A DNA stretch of 64,000 bases from Bradyrhizobium sp. CCGUVB4N (lineage in GTDB: Bacteria; Pseudomonadota; Alphaproteobacteria; Rhizobiales; Xanthobacteraceae): the NCBI RefSeq assembly GCF_024199945.1, contig NZ_JANADP010000001.1, positions 2,294,001 to 2,358,000 on the forward strand. The letters are read 5' to 3'. The translations under genes and the position numbers were made by a program. Positions 1 through 9,421 of the stretch are shown one piece after another. The notes below the pieces were generated by a model. It searched no databases, was not told the DNA's origin, and saw only the letters and a program-made list of their open reading frames with translations. Every line of letters begins with the position of its first letter. Positions within the stretch are counted from its first letter, which is position 1.

Positions 1-3000
1 TTCGGCTACCCGACGGCGCATGAGGACGACGCCGAGCGCTCGGTGCGTGCCGGGCTCGAGATCGTGCGGGTGCTCTCGACGGCGCGCGCGATCGAGCCGC
101 GCGGCGCGCTCAGCCACGCGCCCGCCGTCCGCATCGGCATCGCGACCGGCCTCGTCGTGGTCGGCGATCTCGTCGGTCAGGGCACCGAAGAGCGCGATTC
201 CGCGGTCGGCGAGACCGTCAATCTGGCTGCACGTCTGCAGGCGCTGGCGCCGCCCAACGGCGTGGTCATCTCCTCCTCGACGCAGTCGTTGCTGAAGGGG
301 AAGTTCGATTACCGCAATCTCGGCGCCCACGCACTGAAGGGCATCTCGGACAAGACCCAGGCCTGGCACGTCGTGCGCGCCACGCGGGTGGAGACCCGCT
401 TTGCGGCCGCCATGGGCACGCGGCTGACCCCGCTCGTCAACCGCGAGGAGGAAATCGCGCTGCTGATGGGACGCTGGCAGCAGGTCAAGGAGGGCGACGG
501 CCAGGTCGTCGTCAAGTTCGGTGAGCCCGGCATCGGCAAGTCGCGCATCATCCAGGAGATCTTTGAGCGGATCGCAGGCGACCGGCACGGACAGGTCTCG
601 TTCCAGTGCTCGCCCTACTACACGTCCACTGCTTTTTATCCCTTCGTCGAACAGCTCAAGTTTTCTCTCGGCCTCGATCGCGAGGATGTGTCCGCGCTGT
701 CGCTGGCGAGCCTGGAGAATGCGATCGCCGCCGCCCACGGCGATATCGAGCAGGTCACGCCGCTGTTTGCCGCGCTGCTGTCGATCCCGACCGGCGAGCG
801 CTATCCGCCGCTCGACCTGTCGCCGCAACAGCAGAAGGACGCCACCGTCGCAGCGCTGGTCAACCACTTCCTCGGCCTCGCGCGCGAGATGCCAATGGTG
901 ATGGCCTTCGAGGATCTACACTGGATCGATCCGACCTCGCGCGAGGTGGTCGACCTCCTGGTCGACCGGGTGCAGAACCAGCCGATCCTGGCCATCATCA
1001 CCGCGCGCTCCGAATTCCAGCCGAGCTGGAACGCGCATTCGCACATCACCACGCTGGTGCTGAACCGGCTCAGCCGGCCGCTGCGCACCACGCTGGTCGA
1101 GCGCGTCGCCGGGCGCGAATTGCCCAAGGAGGTCGTCGAGGAGATCATCGTCAAGACCGACGGCGTGCCGCTGTTCCTGGAGGAGCTGACCAAGACGGTT
1201 CTCGAATCCAACCTCCTGACCGAGCGGCATGGCCGCTACGTGCTGTCGGGCCCGTGGCGGCAGCTGGCGATTCCGGCGACCTTGACGGACTCGCTGATGG
1301 CGCGGCTCGACCGGATGGGACCGTTCAAGCGGATCGCGCAGATCGGCGCCACGATCGGCCGCGAGTTCTCCTACGAGACGCTGCATGCGGTCGCCAACAC
1401 GCCGGCGGAGCAGATCGAGGCAGCGCTGACGCATCTCGAGGAGGCCGGCCTGATCACGCGGCGCGGCCATCCGCCGGATGCGCTCTACTCCTTCAAGCAC
1501 GTGATGATCCAGAACGCGGCGCATGCCAGCCTGTTGCACAGCGAGCGGCGCAAGCTGCATGCGAGCATCGTGCAGGTGCTCGCCGAGATGTATCCGGAGA
1601 AGACCGAGCGCGAGCCGGAGCTGCTCGCCCATCATCTGACCGAGTCCGGCCAGAGCGAGGGCGCGGCGAGCTTCTGGCTCAAGGCCGGCAAGCAGGCAGC
1701 GAAGAGCGGCGCCAATCTCGAGGCGATCGGCCATCTGCGCCGCGGCTTGAGCGTCGTGCAGGCCAATGCGCGCATGCAGGGCGCCGACGAGATGGAGCTC
1801 GAGCTGCGGATCGCGCTCGGCAACGCGCTGATCGCCGCCAAGGGCTATGCCGTGCAGGAGGTCGAGGAGAACTACATCCGCGCCCTCGAACTCGGCCAGC
1901 AGCTGGACGATGACGAAAAGACCTTTGCCGCGACCCGCGGGCTCTGGGTCTGCCATTTCATCCGCGCCGATCTCACCCGTGCGCACGATCTCAGCGTCGA
2001 GCTGCTGAAATTCGCCAAGCGCGAGCGGGTGAACGAGGACGCGGCGCAGCAGACGGGCTATCTGATCGAGGCGCACCGCTCGATCGCGATGACCATGCTC
2101 TATCGCGGGCGCTTCGCCGCCGCGCAGCATCATCTGCACCGCTGCATCGATCTCTACAGCCCCGATCTGCACTCCGACCTGATGGAGCGTCACGGCACCG
2201 ACCCCGGCGTGGTCTCGCTGTCCTATCTCGGCTATCTCCTCTGGTTCCTCGGCCAGCCCGATGCGGCGCGCCAGCACAGCGAGCAGGCGATCCTGCTTGC
2301 GGAGAAGATCCGCCATCCGTTCTCGCTCGCCTTCGCCTTGGTGTTCGGCGCTTATCTCTGCCAGCATCTGCGCGACATCGAGGGCACGCGCGATCACGCC
2401 AACCGCGCCATGATCATCGCCACCGAGCACAATTTCCTGCACTGGAAGCAGCAGGCCGCGATCCTGCGCGGCTGGGCGCTGGCGCAACTCGGCGAGGCCG
2501 ACGAGGGCATCAGCCAGATGCGGTTCGGCCTCGACGAATACGAGGCGATGGATTCCTGGCTTGCGGGCTGCTGGTTCCGCTGCCTGCTCGCGGAGGCCTA
2601 TGCCAAGGTCGGCATGCGCGACGCCGCCTTGCGCGCGCTGGACGGTGCGCTCGCGACCGCACGGCGGACCGGCGACCACTCCTACCTTGCCGAGGTCTAT
2701 CGCCTGCAGGGCGAGATCACCTTGTCGGACGGCAATCCGGCCTCGGTGCAGGAGGCGGAGGATCTGTTTGGCCTGTCGCTCGAGACGGCGCGCAAGCAGG
2801 GCGCGCTGTCCTGGGAGCTCAGAACCGCCGTGAGCCTCGCGCGGCTGTCGCACGAGGCCGGCAAGCGCGAACATGCAAGCCTTTTGCTGGTGCCGATCGT
2901 CGGCAGGTTCAACGAGGGGTTTTTGACACCGGACCTGAAGCTGGCCATGCAGCTCGTGCACGAGCTCGGTGGTGACACGCCGGCTCGTCCGCAGGCCGAT

Positions 3001-3012
3001 CCGGTGAAATGA
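1..3012 (+). CDS. Adenylate/guanylate cyclase-AAA ATPase-TPR regulator (5' truncated by window edge)
   Basis: The reading frame is open from base 1, so the gene starts upstream; 1003 residues are visible. Numbering from the first visible codon, residues 1-120 are the C-terminal part of a class III cyclase domain: FGYPTAHEDDAERSVRAGL, the IGIATG strand and NLAARLQ, which carries the Asn and Arg expected for transition-state binding. A STAND-like ATPase follows, with a Walker A GEPGIGKS near residues 174-181 and a Walker B-like AFEDLHWID near 302-310. The C-terminal half is helical and TPR-like. This cyclase/AAA/TPR architecture is common in Bradyrhizobium. It may make cAMP, but the metal-binding aspartates lie outside the window, so activity cannot be judged. 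The stop overlaps the next start as ATGA. Confidence 0.9.
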   Translation, partial: FGYPTAHEDDAERSVRAGLEIVRVLSTARAIEPRGALSHAPAVRIGIATGLVVVGDLVGQGTEERDSAVGETVNLAARLQALAPPNGVVISSSTQSLLKGKFDYRNLGAHALKGISDKTQAWHVVRATRVETRFAAAMGTRLTPLVNREEEIALLMGRWQQVKEGDGQVVVKFGEPGIGKSRIIQEIFERIAGDRHGQVSFQCSPYYTSTAFYPFVEQLKFSLGLDREDVSALSLASLENAIAAAHGDIEQVTPLFAALLSIPTGERYPPLDLSPQQQKDATVAALVNHFLGLAREMPMVMAFEDLHWIDPTSREVVDLLVDRVQNQPILAIITARSEFQPSWNAHSHITTLVLNRLSRPLRTTLVERVAGRELPKEVVEEIIVKTDGVPLFLEELTKTVLESNLLTERHGRYVLSGPWRQLAIPATLTDSLMARLDRMGPFKRIAQIGATIGREFSYETLHAVANTPAEQIEAALTHLEEAGLITRRGHPPDALYSFKHVMIQNAAHASLLHSERRKLHASIVQVLAEMYPEKTEREPELLAHHLTESGQSEGAASFWLKAGKQAAKSGANLEAIGHLRRGLSVVQANARMQGADEMELELRIALGNALIAAKGYAVQEVEENYIRALELGQQLDDDEKTFAATRGLWVCHFIRADLTRAHDLSVELLKFAKRERVNEDAAQQTGYLIEAHRSIAMTMLYRGRFAAAQHHLHRCIDLYSPDLHSDLMERHGTDPGVVSLSYLGYLLWFLGQPDAARQHSEQAILLAEKIRHPFSLAFALVFGAYLCQHLRDIEGTRDHANRAMIIATEHNFLHWKQQAAILRGWALAQLGEADEGISQMRFGLDEYEAMDSWLAGCWFRCLLAEAYAKVGMRDAALRALDGALATARRTGDHSYLAEVYRLQGEITLSDGNPASVQEAEDLFGLSLETARKQGALSWELRTAVSLARLSHEAGKREHASLLLVPIVGRFNEGFLTPDLKLAMQLVHELGGDTPARPQADPVK

Positions 3013-3803
3013 GCGATCTGCTCGCCGCCCGTGCGCGCTATGTCGAACTGATTGCGAAGCGCGAGCGGATATCCTCGCCGCGCCTGCTCTCGGCGCTGGC
3101 GACGATTCCGCGTGAAGAGTTTCTGGCAAAGGGGCCCTGGCGTATCAAGAGCGAGGCGGCGCGCAACTACCGGCTGACGCCTGACGCCGACCCCGTTCAT
3201 CTCTACGACAATGTGCTGGTCGCGATCGATGCGCGCCGCAAGCTCGACACCGGACTGCCGAGCCTGTGGGCGCACTTCATCGATCTGCTCGACGTTGGAC
3301 AGAAGGACCGCGTGGTCCAGATCGGTTGCGGGCTCGGCTATTTCTCTGCGATCCTGTCGGAGATCGTGGGCCCGAAGGGCAGGGTGCAGGCCATCGAGTG
3401 CGATGAGCGGCTCGCGGCGCGCGCCGCGGCCTATCTTCGCGCCTATGGGAATGTCGAGGTCATCAACGGCGACGGCTGCCGGGACATCAGCGAGCCGGCT
3501 GACGTCATCATCGTCCATGCCGGCTTCTCGCATCCGCATCCGCTCTGGCTTCAATCGCTCCGGGCCCGCGGCCGTCTGCTGGTGCCGCTGACGCAGCGGG
3601 ACCGCGAAGGTGCCGCGCTCAAGATCACGCGCAAGGGCAAGGGATTCGAGGCCGAAGCGGTGCAGCAGATCCGGATCTTTCCCGGCCATGGCCGCGGCGT
3701 GACGGCGCTCGACGATCGCGTCGCCGACTGGTGGCAGCGGGCGTCGTCGCTCGCGCCGCTGCGCTTTCGCGGCATCGCGCAGGGGCTGCCGTCGGATGGC
3801 TAG
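3009..3803 (+). CDS. Protein-L-isoaspartate O-methyltransferase-like SAM methyltransferase
   Basis: This 264-residue protein has the PCMT-type layout. An N-terminal helical region includes ALATIPREEFL, typical of the family. The Rossmann SAM-binding motif I is VVQIGCGLGYFS at residues 102-113, with an acidic residue at the end of beta-2 (E130) and the VINGDG segment that follows. The family methylates abnormal isoaspartyl residues, but divergent members have other or unknown substrates. The N-terminal part differs from classical Pcm, so the substrate is not assigned. Its ATG overlaps the stop of the preceding cyclase/ATPase gene by four bases (ATGA), which implies translational coupling. It converges on the xylanase gene with a 45-bp gap. 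Confidence 0.82.
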   Translation: MSDLLAARARYVELIAKRERISSPRLLSALATIPREEFLAKGPWRIKSEAARNYRLTPDADPVHLYDNVLVAIDARRKLDTGLPSLWAHFIDLLDVGQKDRVVQIGCGLGYFSAILSEIVGPKGRVQAIECDERLAARAAAYLRAYGNVEVINGDGCRDISEPADVIIVHAGFSHPHPLWLQSLRARGRLLVPLTQRDREGAALKITRKGKGFEAEAVQQIRIFPGHGRGVTALDDRVADWWQRASSLAPLRFRGIAQGLPSDG

Positions 3804-3848
3804 ATGCGTTCCCGCGCCAGGACTGACACGTCCTCTCGCTCGTCCTTC

Positions 3849-4949
3849 TCACACGTCCTTCGTGAACTTGCTGATGACGTCCATGAAGGGCTTCGGCTTG
3901 AACTCGCCATCGAGTGGCAGCGGGCGGTTCGGCTGCTTGTCGGGGCGCTTGACCAGGCCGTTGATCCAGCTGTAGCGGTCGGAAATGCCCCAGGTCAGGA
4001 TCGAGCGCGCCGGCCCGCTGGCCGAGATCGCCGTCAGGAGATCGTTAACGCGCTTGGCAACGATGGCATCGCGCTCCGAAGGACTACCCGTCAGCTTCTC
4101 GTCGTTGACGTCGAGCTCGGTGATGTAGACCTCGAGGCCCCACGCGCGGAGCTCGGTCACGAACTCGGCGAGCCCGTGGGTGTCGATCTCGAGCTCGGCA
4201 TGCAGATGCGATTGCAGGCCGACGGCGTGCAGGGGAACGCCCTGGTCGAGCAGACTCATGATGAGGTTGCGATAGGCTGCGCGCTTGGCGATGAACGAAT
4301 CCTTCGCCGACTCGATGTCGTATTCGTTGATCGCGAGCTTGACATAGGGATCAGCCGCGGCCGCGGTACGGAAAGCGAGCGGAATCCAGCGATCGCCGAG
4401 ATGCTGCGTCCAGAACGTGTCGCGCCGGTCGGTGATGCCTTTGGGATTGTCGGGGATCGGCTCGTTGACGACGTCCCACGAGGTCAGCTTGTCCTTGTAA
4501 TAGGACACGACGGTGTTGATGTGATCGACATAGGCGCGCTCGACGCCCTTCGAATCCTTGATCTGCTTGGTCCAGTCGGGAATGTCGTGATACCAGGCGA
4601 GCGTATGGCCGCGCATGGTCAGGTCGTTCTTCTGCGCGAAATCATAGATGGCGTCGGCGCGCTCGAAGGCGAAGGTGTGCGCGTCCGGCCGCAGCATCGG
4701 CCATTTCAGTTCGAGCACCGGCACCACCTGCGTGCAATAGGTGCTGATGGCCTCGCCGAGCCGCGGATCGGCCTGCAGGTCCCAGAGCGTAGCGGCGGCG
4801 CCAAAACCCGGACGGCGTTGCGCAAGTTTCGACACCGGAAGTGCGGACGCCGATGCACCCGCCGCGAGCGTTGCGGCGCTGCCGAGGAGAAATTCGCGTC
4901 TGTCGAGCTTCGTCACGTGGCGGCCGTCCTTTCGGAACCAACGCGCCAA
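3849..4949 (-). CDS. Tat-exported endo-1,4-beta-xylanase, glycoside hydrolase family 10
   Basis: The 366-residue product starts with a twin-arginine signal (DRREFLLG at 16-23, then an Ala-rich stretch to about residue 37), so export in folded form to the periplasm or outside is expected. The rest is a single GH10 TIM barrel. RGHTLAWY (113-120) lines the substrate cleft, the acid/base is E163 in DVVNEP, and the nucleophile is E278 in YITELD. Both glutamates are present, so the enzyme should be active on xylan or related beta-1,4-glycans. No carbohydrate-binding module is seen. It lies 67 bp downstream of a glycosyltransferase on the same strand. A GTG in the codon for residue 12 is an alternative start that keeps the Tat motif. 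A relic of a second GH10 tail occurs at 55590-55688. Confidence 0.93.
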   Translation of the reverse strand: MARWFRKDGRHVTKLDRREFLLGSAATLAAGASASALPVSKLAQRRPGFGAAATLWDLQADPRLGEAISTYCTQVVPVLELKWPMLRPDAHTFAFERADAIYDFAQKNDLTMRGHTLAWYHDIPDWTKQIKDSKGVERAYVDHINTVVSYYKDKLTSWDVVNEPIPDNPKGITDRRDTFWTQHLGDRWIPLAFRTAAAADPYVKLAINEYDIESAKDSFIAKRAAYRNLIMSLLDQGVPLHAVGLQSHLHAELEIDTHGLAEFVTELRAWGLEVYITELDVNDEKLTGSPSERDAIVAKRVNDLLTAISASGPARSILTWGISDRYSWINGLVKRPDKQPNRPLPLDGEFKPKPFMDVISKFTKDV

Positions 4950-5016
4950 TGTACCAAGCGGCGCCTTGTGACGCCGTGGTTTCCCGTTGTTGGGTTAACT
5001 TTTGCGGACGGCCGTC

Positions 5017-6120
5017 TCAGCGCGCCCGGCGCTGCATCACGGCTTCGGCGATGGCGTAATAGTGAAGCGCGCCCTTTTCGAGCGTCAGTTTGTCCATCAC
5101 ATAATCGCGAGGCGCGAAGTCGCTCGCGCTGACCTGCGACCAGAAGTCGCTCCAGCCCGAGACGAAGCCGTTCGCGTCGACGAACGTGCGGCCGCAGCAT
5201 GCGTCGAAATAGGGCACGGAGGACACGCCGCCTTCATATCTCACCCTGTCCGGGAAATAATCCGGATCCTGCCACGGTCCGCCGCGATTCCACGCGAACA
5301 CGGGCACGCCGCTCGACAGTGCCTGCTGGCAGGCGATGCCCTGGCTCTCGTGCTCGCAAAGAAAGACCATGCTGCGGCAGCGCGCCAGTGCCGCCTTGTA
5401 GTCGTCTTCCTTGTAATGGCCGTAGCGGATCACTTCGACCGAGCGGCCGCTCGCCTCGAGATGCCGGCGGATCGGGTCGATCAGCTCGCTCTCATAGCGC
5501 CCGTGTTCCCAGCGCACCTTGTCGTAAAGCAGCACGTCGACGCTCTTCTGCGCGGCCGGCGTTGGCGTCCACAAATCGGTGTCGATGCCGACCGGCCATA
5601 CTTCGATATGCGGCCAGTATGGCCGGCACATCTCCGCATACCAGTCGCAGGGCACCAGGATGGTTTGGGTCAGCAGGTCCTGGTGATGCGCGGGGACGTC
5701 CACGGGATGGTTGTACATGACGACCCCGAGCAGGAGCGGGTTCCTCCACGCGAACCAGTCGAGCACGAACGGGCGCCCGAGGATGCAGGCGAGCTCCTCC
5801 GGATGCTTCTGGATGTAGCTGTAGTCGTTGACGCGATAGGGAATGCCGACCCGGTCGAGCCCGGCGCAGAGATTGAGGAACACGCGGCGCTGGCCGCTGA
5901 TCCAGGATTTTCCGAGCAGCATCCGCCGCAGCAACGGCCGGACGTGGCGGTCGCCCGGAAACCAGCGGTCGTCACGCTCCTCGAAGAACAGATTGAGCGT
6001 CATCCGCTCGCCGCCGTCCGCGGGGGACGCCGGGACCAGGGACGCATCCGTCCCGCCATGGGGCAGGGAGGCCGGATTTGCTCGCAAACGCTCGACAACG
6101 TCCATCTTAGTCACGTCCAC
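5017..6120 (-). CDS. Glycosyltransferase (GT4-like, GT-B fold)
   Basis: The 367-residue protein looks like a single-domain glycosyltransferase. It has a Rossmann-like N-terminal half and a C-terminal half containing CEHESQGIACQQALSSGVPVFAWN (in two parts: CEHESQGIACQ and ALSSGVPVFAWN). In GT4-type enzymes the E-x7-E-type region and the GVPVFAW strand contact the donor nucleotide sugar. No transmembrane segment or signal peptide is visible, so it should act on the cytosolic face. It sits upstream of the GH10 gene on the same strand and is divergent from a flippase, which suggests exo- or lipopolysaccharide work. Donor and acceptor cannot be read from the sequence. MTLNLF at residue 40 is an internal alternative start. 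Confidence 0.78.
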   Translation of the reverse strand: MDVTKMDVVERLRANPASLPHGGTDASLVPASPADGGERMTLNLFFEERDDRWFPGDRHVRPLLRRMLLGKSWISGQRRVFLNLCAGLDRVGIPYRVNDYSYIQKHPEELACILGRPFVLDWFAWRNPLLLGVVMYNHPVDVPAHHQDLLTQTILVPCDWYAEMCRPYWPHIEVWPVGIDTDLWTPTPAAQKSVDVLLYDKVRWEHGRYESELIDPIRRHLEASGRSVEVIRYGHYKEDDYKAALARCRSMVFLCEHESQGIACQQALSSGVPVFAWNRGGPWQDPDYFPDRVRYEGGVSSVPYFDACCGRTFVDANGFVSGWSDFWSQVSASDFAPRDYVMDKLTLEKGALHYYAIAEAVMQRRAR

Positions 6121-6380
6121 GCATTAACCAAAGGTCGGGCGGCGACCTGAAATCATGGTTTCTTTTCGGTGATCGCGGCGGCCCGTTCAAGGACAGGGCA
6201 AATTTAACGCTAACGCGCGAAAGCGGTGGGACCGCCCCCGTTCGGCGGCCGATTTGCAGACTTAAATGACTATCTTGGGAGATGCTGCGGCGCGGTCCGA
6301 CCGCCAAGCCTTTGATCGCCACGCCAAGGTCCAACTGATCAACGGCCACTGCATTTCAAGGCCGCCAGTCCCGTGCATCC

Positions 6381-7817
6381 ATGCTGAACCGCCATTTCTC
6401 CATTTACCTCGCCAGCTACATCCTGTCCGCGGCGGTGGGATTCTTCGCGGTCACCGCCTACACGCGGCTGCTGACGCCGGCGGAGTATGGCGTCTACGTC
6501 GTCGGCATGAGCATCGCGGGCATTCTGGGCGCGATCTTCTTTGCCTGGATCAAGCTGTCGGTGTCGCGCTATCAGGCGATGTCGGCGGAGGTGGATTTTC
6601 GTGCCACGGCGATGGTCGGCTTCGCGCTGACGGTCGCGGCCATGTGCGCGGCGACCCCGCTGGTGTTCCTGTTCCGCAACGACGTCGGTGTCGAGCTGGT
6701 GCTCGCCAGCATGTTCGTCGCGATCATGTCGAATGCCTTCGACGTCGGCCAGGAGTTCGAACGCGCCAAATTCCGGCCTTTCCGGTTCGCGGCGATATCG
6801 ATGGTGCGCAGCCTGTCGAGCATCGGATTCGGCCTGCTCGGGATCTGGCTCGGCTGGGGTGGCATGGGCCTGCTCGCGGCAATTGGCCTCGGCTCGCTCA
6901 CCGGCGTCATCCTCAATCTCGTCAGCGACCGCGCCAGGATGGCGAGCTTTTCGCGCAGCCAGTTCATGCAGCTCGCGCGCTACGGCCTGCCGTTGACGCT
7001 GGCCGGACTGTCAGTCGCAGTTTACTCGGCCAGCGACCGGCTCATCGTCGCCTATCTGCTCGGCAAGGACTCCGCCGGCATTTTCGGCGTCGCTGCCGAT
7101 CTGCCGCGTCAGTTCATGGTCATGATCGCCACCAGCGTTGCCGCGGCCACCGTGCCGATGGTGTTCCGCTCGCTGTCGGAAAAGAACAATGACACGACGC
7201 GGGAGCGGTTGACCGAGAGCCTCGAACTGCTGCTCGTCGTCGTAGCACCCGTCGCAGTCTGGCTTGCGCTCGCCGCCGACCAGGTCGCCGGCACGCTCGT
7301 CGGTGTCGATTTTCGCGCCGGCGTGTCCGCGCTGCTGCCGACATTGGTGCTCGCCCGCTTCTTCGGCATCGCCAATCAGTTCTACGTCCAGCTCAGCTTC
7401 CAGCTCGCCGAGCGGCCCTTCATGCTGGCGGCACAGTCGTTCCTCACGCTGGCCGTGAGCGTGGTGCTGATGTTCGCGCTGGTCGCGGGCTACGGCATCT
7501 ACGGCGCCGCGCTGGCGACGCTCGCAACCGAGGCGATCGGCTTCGTCGTCGCCGTCGTGCTGATGCACCGCGCCCATCCCGTGCCGTTCGATGTCAACCG
7601 GCTCGCCGGCGTCGCCGCGTCGGCTGCGGCAATGGCAGGCGCCATCCTTGTCGCGCGGTTACAGGTCAACGGCGCCGGTATCGTGGCGCTGATCATCGTG
7701 AGCGTTGCGGGTGGCCTTGCCTATGTGGCCGCAGCCTGGCTGCTGAATGTCGCGAACGTGCGGACGCTGTCGCTGCGCTTCCTGCGGACATTCAATCGCA
7801 AGGCGCTCGGCGTCTGA
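6381..7817 (+). CDS. Polysaccharide flippase, MOP superfamily (Wzx-like)
   Basis: The 478-residue protein is almost entirely hydrophobic, with about 12-14 predicted membrane spans. It begins with HFSIYLASYILSAAVGFFAV and contains the TPAEYGVY motif near residue 32, which is characteristic of Wzx/RfbX-like lipid-linked oligosaccharide flippases. A short charged loop near residues 270-280 (SEKNNDTTRERL) separates two halves of roughly six spans each. Known relatives move undecaprenyl-linked sugar units across the inner membrane. Its place next to a glycosyltransferase and a xylanase fits an envelope or exopolysaccharide function. No Wzy polymerase or Wzz was found nearby, so the polymer is unknown. 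The ATG has no strong Shine-Dalgarno sequence in front. Confidence 0.87.
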   Translation: MLNRHFSIYLASYILSAAVGFFAVTAYTRLLTPAEYGVYVVGMSIAGILGAIFFAWIKLSVSRYQAMSAEVDFRATAMVGFALTVAAMCAATPLVFLFRNDVGVELVLASMFVAIMSNAFDVGQEFERAKFRPFRFAAISMVRSLSSIGFGLLGIWLGWGGMGLLAAIGLGSLTGVILNLVSDRARMASFSRSQFMQLARYGLPLTLAGLSVAVYSASDRLIVAYLLGKDSAGIFGVAADLPRQFMVMIATSVAAATVPMVFRSLSEKNNDTTRERLTESLELLLVVVAPVAVWLALAADQVAGTLVGVDFRAGVSALLPTLVLARFFGIANQFYVQLSFQLAERPFMLAAQSFLTLAVSVVLMFALVAGYGIYGAALATLATEAIGFVVAVVLMHRAHPVPFDVNRLAGVAASAAAMAGAILVARLQVNGAGIVALIIVSVAGGLAYVAAAWLLNVANVRTLSLRFLRTFNRKALGV

Positions 7818-8069
7818 CCGCCTGACGAGGCGCAGCTTCGTCCGGAGCAACGTTCCCGCCCGCAAGTTCCTGCTTGCGTTCTATTCCTTGTCGCGGAATG
7901 CTGAGGGCCGGCCGGACAGCCGCATCACATTTCATAGCGGCGGCCCGAGCCATGTCCTGTTGCGCTTGAAAAGCAAAGTTCGTTCTGCTCATAAGAGGGC
8001 TGAAATTGCGCTGCAACATGCGCAAAAGAGCCCATCGACTAAAGTCGATAGCCAGCGAGGAAACACATT

Positions 8070-9302
8070 ATGCGCAAGCTCACTTTGGCCATTGCCGTGA
8101 TCGCCCCGATGCTCGGTCATGCAGCGTCGGCTGAGGACACGCTCAAGATCGGCTACATCGATCCGCTCTCCGGCGGCGGCGCCAGCGTCGGCGAGGGTGG
8201 TCTGAAGACCTTCCAGTATCTGGCCGACGAGCTCAACGCCAAGGGCGGCATCCTCGGCCACAAGATCGAGATCATCCCGCTCGACAACAAGACCAATCCG
8301 CAGGAGAGCCTGGTGCAGGCCCAGAAGGCGATCGACGCCGGGGTTCACTACATCACGCAAGGCAACGGGTCGTCGGTCGGCGCGGCGCTGACTGACTTCG
8401 TCACCAAGAACAATTCGCGCAATCCCGGCAAGGAAGTTCTGTACTTCAACTACGCCGCCGTCGATCCGAGCCTGACCAACGAGAAGTGCAGCTATTGGCA
8501 TTTCCGCTGGGATGCGAGCTCCGACATCAAGATGGAAGCGCTGACGAACTACATGAAGGACACCGCCTCCATCAAGAAGGTGTACCTGATCAACCAGGAC
8601 TATTCGTTCGGCCAGTCGGTGCGTACCGATGCGCGCAAGATGCTCGGAGCCAAGCGGCCTGACGTCCAGATCGTCGGCGACGAGCTGCATCCGCTGCTGA
8701 AGGTCACGGACTTCTCGCCCTACATCGCCAAGATCAAGGCGTCCGGCGCCGACAGCGTCGTTACCGGCAATTGGGGCCAGGATTTCGCACTGCTGCTCAA
8801 AGCCGCGGCCGATGCCGGTCTGAAGGTCAACTGGTACACCTATTATGCCGGCGGCGCCGGTGGTCCGACCGCGATCAAGCAGACCGGTCTCGATGGGCAG
8901 GTCTTCCAGATCACCGAAGGCTTCGCCAACTCCGGTAACAAGGCCGCGATGGACTACGAGAAGGCGTTCCGCGCCAAGGTCAATCTGTCGCTGTGGTATC
9001 CGCGTGCGGTCAACGAGATGCGCATGTTCAAGGCCGCGGCCGAGAAGGCCAATTCGATCGACCCCGTGAAGGTGGCGGCGGCGCTCGAGGACCTGAAGTT
9101 CGAGGTGCTGGACGGTGGCCAGGGCATCATGCGCAAGGACGACCACCAGTTCTTGCAGCCGATCTACATCTCCTCCTTCGGCAAGCTGACCGAGAGCGAG
9201 CCGTTCGACGAGGAGAGCACCGGTTGGGGTTGGCATCTGGTGTCGAAGATCGACACGCCGCAGGCCATGGTCTCCACGACCTGCAAGATGGTGCGGCCGT
9301 AA
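8070..9302 (+). CDS. Branched-chain amino acid-type ABC transporter, periplasmic binding protein
   Basis: The 410-residue protein has a cleavable Sec signal (MRKLTLAIAVIAPMLGHAASAED, split after ASA). The mature part is a type I periplasmic binding fold: LKIGYIDPLSGGGASVGEG, then GGILGHKIEIIPLDNKTNP, typical of LivK/amide-family receptors. AGGAGGP and the 'AAALEDLKFEVLDG' stretch near the C-terminus also fit the family. An AGGAA Shine-Dalgarno about 8 nt before the ATG supports the start. It heads a livHMGF-like operon. The ligand is not predictable, because this family binds amino acids, amides, urea and aromatic acids. A GC-rich hairpin follows at 9317-9350 and may hold back downstream expression relative to the binding protein. 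Confidence 0.9.
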   Translation: MRKLTLAIAVIAPMLGHAASAEDTLKIGYIDPLSGGGASVGEGGLKTFQYLADELNAKGGILGHKIEIIPLDNKTNPQESLVQAQKAIDAGVHYITQGNGSSVGAALTDFVTKNNSRNPGKEVLYFNYAAVDPSLTNEKCSYWHFRWDASSDIKMEALTNYMKDTASIKKVYLINQDYSFGQSVRTDARKMLGAKRPDVQIVGDELHPLLKVTDFSPYIAKIKASGADSVVTGNWGQDFALLLKAAADAGLKVNWYTYYAGGAGGPTAIKQTGLDGQVFQITEGFANSGNKAAMDYEKAFRAKVNLSLWYPRAVNEMRMFKAAAEKANSIDPVKVAAALEDLKFEVLDGGQGIMRKDDHQFLQPIYISSFGKLTESEPFDEESTGWGWHLVSKIDTPQAMVSTTCKMVRP

Positions 9303-9316
9303 TCACGCAGCCTGTC

Positions 9317-9350
9317 GTCGTCCCGCGACCATCATGGGCCGCGGGGTGAC
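9317..9350 (+). terminator. Intercistronic hairpin, possible attenuator between binding protein and permease genes
   Basis: GTCGTCCCGCG (9317-9327) pairs with CGCGGGGTGAC (9340-9350) as an 11-bp stem with two G-U pairs and a 12-nt loop. A run of five T's follows at about 9364, not directly after the stem. It may be a partial terminator or an mRNA-stabilising 3' hairpin that makes binding protein more abundant than permeases. That role is inferred. Confidence 0.5.
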
Positions 9351-9421
9351 GGCAGCCGGACGATTTTTGATTAGGCGATGTTCACCGGGGCCATCAGGCC
9401 CCGGATATCCATGAGTGCGCT

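Noticed and set aside
916..3129. Long minus-strand open frame (737 codons) opposite the cyclase/ATPase gene
   Set aside because: Arg/Ala/Leu-rich low-complexity translation without domain motifs; it is the antisense shadow of a strongly supported gene, caused by high GC.
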